Shown: positions 6,233 to 7,738 of the stretch, piece after piece
How the letters are laid out: each line of letters starts with the position of its first letter
Numbering within the stretch: the stretch's first letter is position 1
From: UBA9337 sp036584565
GTDB taxonomy: Bacteria > Patescibacteriota > Minisyncoccia > Moranbacterales > UBA9337
Assembly: GCA_036584565.1 (NCBI GenBank)
Contig: JAZHDF010000011.1
Span: forward strand, 1 to 7,738
DNA: 7,738 nt
Direction of reading: 5' to 3'
Notes under the pieces: generated by a model
Told to the model about the DNA's origin: nothing
The model's input: the letters and a program-made list of their open reading frames with translations, nothing else
The model's database searches: none
Program-made: the position numbers and the translations under genes

Positions 6233-7171
6233 TTAAACCAACGGTAAAGCTACAAAAAAAACACTTCCCTCTCCTTCGGTCGAATGAAACCAAATCTTAC
6301 CCCCGCTTCTCTCTATTATGTTTTTTGCTATAAAAAGACCTAGGCCTGTTCCACTGACTTCCTGAGTGGCGGCGTTATCGCTCCTGAAAAATTTGTCAAA
6401 AATCATTTCCTGATCTTCCTTCGGAATACCGATTCCGTTGTCTCTGATGGAAATAGTCGCCTTACTGACATCTTTTCTAACTTTTATGGAGACTTCCCCG
6501 CCCTTTTTATTGTATTTTACGGCATTGGAAATCAAGTTATCCAAAACAACCTCCGTCTTTTTTTCGTCTCCGATTATTTTTGGCATATTGTCATCAACCA
6601 AAAATTTTATTTTTACATTGTTGTCCTTACCCAGAACTTCATTTTTCTCTATTACTTTTCGGATAACCGAAACAATATCAATTTCCTCTTTCTTGGTAAA
6701 TAAATTGTTTTGATCAATTCTGGCCACATCCAACAAATCATTAACCATTCTGGAAATAACAGCATTGGATAATTCTATATTTTTTAAAATTTCCTTTTGT
6801 TTTTCGTTCAAACCCTCTTTGTATTTCGTGTTAAACAATTCCACTTGCCAACTCACTCCTGTCAGGGGAGTTTTTAATTGATGAGAAATGATTGAAACAA
6901 ACTCCGACTTACTCCTGTTTACTCTGGCTAATTTATCAATTGTATTTATTAAAATATTGCCGATTGCGAGCATCGAGGAAATAACTAAAAATTCGGTTAT
7001 CGCCAATCGAAACGGATCGACAGAATCACCTGCCACCCAAAAAACAATTACCGCCAAAAAGGCTATCAAAAAACCCCAAACCAAATAAAGTGTGCCCGGG
7101 GATTGCCAAACACTCAACCCCAAGTATCCGGCATCTCTTTTTAAATTTAAATCATTCTTAAGCCAACTCAT
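6233..7171 (-). CDS. Membrane-bound sensor histidine kinase without a recognisable sensor domain
   Basis: A 312-residue histidine kinase. Two transmembrane helices (about 27-47 and 55-77) are joined by a loop of fewer than ten residues, so there is no room for an extracytoplasmic sensor. No HAMP, PAS or GAF domain is visible either: the HisKA dimerisation helix begins almost directly after helix two, with the phospho-acceptor His97 in SIISHQLKTPLTG (93-105). The HATPase_c domain has an N box with Asn212 and Asn216 (DNLISNAVKY), G1 DNGIGIP (244-250), F box FDKFFRS (258-264) and G2 GTGLGLFI (274-281). All catalytic boxes are intact. It is the first gene of the cluster running to 2961 and the natural partner of the receiver at 5789-6163. 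The signal may come through the membrane helices or a partner membrane protein. It starts at an ATG with no Shine-Dalgarno sequence, about 104 bases after the predicted transcription start. Confidence 0.95.
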   Translation of the reverse strand: MSWLKNDLNLKRDAGYLGLSVWQSPGTLYLVWGFLIAFLAVIVFWVAGDSVDPFRLAITEFLVISSMLAIGNILINTIDKLARVNRSKSEFVSIISHQLKTPLTGVSWQVELFNTKYKEGLNEKQKEILKNIELSNAVISRMVNDLLDVARIDQNNLFTKKEEIDIVSVIRKVIEKNEVLGKDNNVKIKFLVDDNMPKIIGDEKKTEVVLDNLISNAVKYNKKGGEVSIKVRKDVSKATISIRDNGIGIPKEDQEMIFDKFFRSDNAATQEVSGTGLGLFIAKNIIERSGGKIWFHSTEGEGSVFFVALPLV

Positions 7172-7215
7172 TTATATAAAACCGTAAAGTTTTCTTTTCC
7201 AAAAAAACTCCGACC

Positions 7216-7233
7216 AAAAATACTTCTATTTTT
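7216..7233. repeat. A/T inverted repeat in the kinase leader
   Basis: AAAAATA (7216-7222) and TATTTTT (7227-7233) form a perfect 7-bp inverted repeat with a 4-base loop, within the untranslated leader of the kinase transcript. It contains no G-C pair, so any RNA hairpin would be weak. It could equally be a protein-binding palindrome or chance in AT-rich DNA. Confidence 0.3.
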
Positions 7234-7281
7234 AAAAACCCGATATATGCAAATTAAATTCAATAATATCTTTGCTTTTTT

Positions 7282-7290
7282 ATTATAGCA
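7282..7290 (-). promoter_or_regulatory. Extended -10 promoter for the kinase-pilus cluster
   Basis: The minus strand reads TGCTATAAT, a perfect TGnTATAAT extended -10. A canonical -35 is absent: the matching position (about 7305-7310) is TTTTTA, which is also the T-tract of the upstream terminator. Extended -10 promoters tolerate a poor -35. Initiation near 7275 gives a leader of about 104 bases before the kinase ATG and would feed the genes down to 2961. Confidence 0.7.
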
Positions 7291-7305
7291 TAAACTTACA
7301 GTTTT

Positions 7306-7335
7306 AAAAAACCGACTGCAAGCAGTCGGTTTTTT
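7306..7335. terminator. Strong bidirectional intrinsic terminator
   Basis: Six A, then CCGACTGC and GCAGTCGG around a central AA, then six T. The RNA would form a G-C-rich stem of 7-8 bp with a tight loop followed by a U-tract on either strand. On the minus strand it ends transcription from the small membrane-protein gene (7361-7495), insulating it from the kinase promoter that starts 16 bases further on. Confidence 0.92.
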
Positions 7336-7343
7336 GAATCGTC

Positions 7344-7362
7344 AATATCCGCAAAGGATATT
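7344..7362 (-). repeat. Hairpin overlapping the small ORF stop codon
   Basis: AATATCC (7344-7350) and GGATATT (7356-7362) form a perfect 7-bp inverted repeat with a 5-base loop. On the minus strand it starts within the stop codon of the 44-residue ORF and lies just before the terminator hairpin. It may be a 3' stabilising structure; it has no T-tract of its own. Confidence 0.45.
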
Positions 7363-7495
7363 ATATGATTCCGATATTCATAAAAAATGTTAGCACCAAA
7401 AGAGGCACCAAAGAAAGAAGAATTGAAAATCTTCCCTCCTCATTTTCATCTGATTCAAAAATATCTCTTGTTAATACTTCCTTGATTTTTTCCAT
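7361..7495 (-). CDS. Small single-pass membrane protein (44 residues)
   Basis: The minus strand encodes 44 residues from ATG (7493-7495) to TAA (7361-7363). Residues 1-21 are charged, first basic-acidic mixed (MEKIKEVLTRD) and then acidic (ESDENEEGR). Residues 23-44 are almost wholly hydrophobic (FSILLSLVPLLVLTFF and a short tail), long enough for one membrane helix ending right at the C-terminus. The tail-anchored look and charge pattern are better than expected for random AT-rich DNA. Support also comes from outside: a near-consensus promoter upstream (7653-7681) and a strong terminator just downstream (7306-7335) bracket it as a one-gene unit. There is no Shine-Dalgarno sequence; the leader before the ATG is almost pure A/T, as for other genes here. 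I do not recognise the family. It neighbours the kinase that lacks a sensor domain, so a partner role is possible but unproven. Confidence 0.6.
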   Translation of the reverse strand: MEKIKEVLTRDIFESDENEEGRFSILLSLVPLLVLTFFMNIGII

Positions 7496-7586
7496 ATTTT
7501 TGTTTTTATTTTTATTTTTTTGTTAAGATGAATTCTTTTTTGAGATTTTGGATTTTATTTCAACCAATCGACCCTTGGCTAAAATT

Positions 7587-7616
7587 AAAAAATGAATCCT
7601 CACCCATGAGAATTCA
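7587..7616 (-). terminator. Terminator-like hairpin in the leader of the small ORF
   Basis: On the minus strand TGAATTCTCA (7616-7607) pairs with TGAGGATTCA (7602-7593), ten pairs including one G-T wobble, around the loop TGGG, followed by six T (7592-7587). This is the form of an intrinsic terminator. It lies about 30-60 bases after the predicted start of transcription and about 90 bases before the 44-residue ORF, so it could attenuate that gene or end a short RNA of about 60 nt. I could not find a convincing competing antiterminator; a weaker 6-bp stem lies just beyond (about 7563-7581). Confidence 0.5.
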
Positions 7617-7652
7617 CCCTAATTTCAAGGACTTTATCAATCCTATGTTTCA

Positions 7653-7681
7653 ATTATACACTATTTTCAACAAAAAGTCAA
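7653..7681 (-). promoter_or_regulatory. Near-consensus sigma70 promoter for the small ORF unit
   Basis: On the minus strand TTGACT (7676-7681) is followed after exactly 17 bases by a perfect TATAAT (7653-7658). This is the best-matching promoter in the window. Transcription should begin near 7646 and run towards the 44-residue ORF, giving a leader of about 150 bases. Beyond it (7682-7738) I see no supportable gene or site. Confidence 0.8.
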
Positions 7682-7738
7682 ATAAAATTACTCAAATTCT
7701 AATCTGAAGTGCAATTCCCTTGTAAACAAAAGACACCT

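Noticed and set aside
5241..7319. The A-run plus CCGAC motif appears both in the pilB linker repeat and in the terminator stem at 7306-7319.
   Set aside because: The shared stretch is short and mostly poly-A; one copy is coding slippage and the other is a stem arm. Chance is sufficient.
7528..7707. Plus-strand ORF of 59 codons (ATG at 7528, TGA at 7705).
   Set aside because: It runs opposite to and straight through the near-consensus minus-strand promoter and the leader hairpin, has no ribosome binding site or recognisable motif, and is of a length expected by chance in AT-rich DNA.

Overview
The window looks like chromosomal DNA from a small-genome, AT-rich bacterium, most likely a member of the Candidate Phyla Radiation (Patescibacteria, Parcubacteria-like). 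This is inferred from several things together. Genes are tightly packed, and most start codons follow A-rich leaders rather than Shine-Dalgarno sequences. The histidine kinase and single-domain response regulator have a style familiar from that group. There are paired cysteine-containing muramidase-like proteins and a shrunken TsaB-like protein. No rRNA, tRNA, transposon or CRISPR array is visible, so the placement rests on protein style alone.

Layout, left to right. Positions 77-2187 (minus strand, transcribed right to left) hold a four-gene cluster with gaps of 17, 3 and 6 bases: a membrane-anchored lysozyme-like protein, a single-domain rhodanese, a membrane-anchored N-acetylmuramoyl-L-alanine amidase, and a 90-residue protein resembling only the N-terminal part of TsaB. 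A good sigma70-type promoter (2230-2257) drives it. Next, on the plus strand, is a complete 3-methyladenine DNA glycosylase (2364-2960) with its own promoter (2291-2319). A perfect DnaA box lies between these divergent promoters, and another DnaA box with a near-match one helical turn away lies at 67-86.

Positions 2961-7171 (minus strand) hold a second cluster: sensor histidine kinase, receiver-only response regulator, PilB/GspE-type type IV pilus assembly ATPase, and a second, longer membrane-anchored muramidase-like protein paralogous to the one at 1465-2187. The last gene ends exactly against the glycosylase gene, stop codon to stop codon with no base between. The kinase has an extended -10 promoter directly after a strong bidirectional terminator (7306-7335).

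The right end (7306-7738) is not empty. It appears to be an independent minus-strand transcription unit with a near-consensus promoter (7653-7681), a leader of about 150 nt containing a terminator-like hairpin (7587-7616), and an ORF for a 44-residue single-pass membrane protein (7361-7495), ending at the shared terminator.

The working hypothesis is that both clusters serve the cell surface. One couples two-component signalling to pilus extension and a wall hydrolase; the other supplies a related wall hydrolase plus an amidase. For a cell that may live attached to a host this is a plausible contact or wall-remodelling module, but that role is inference from gene order and domains, not something the sequence proves.
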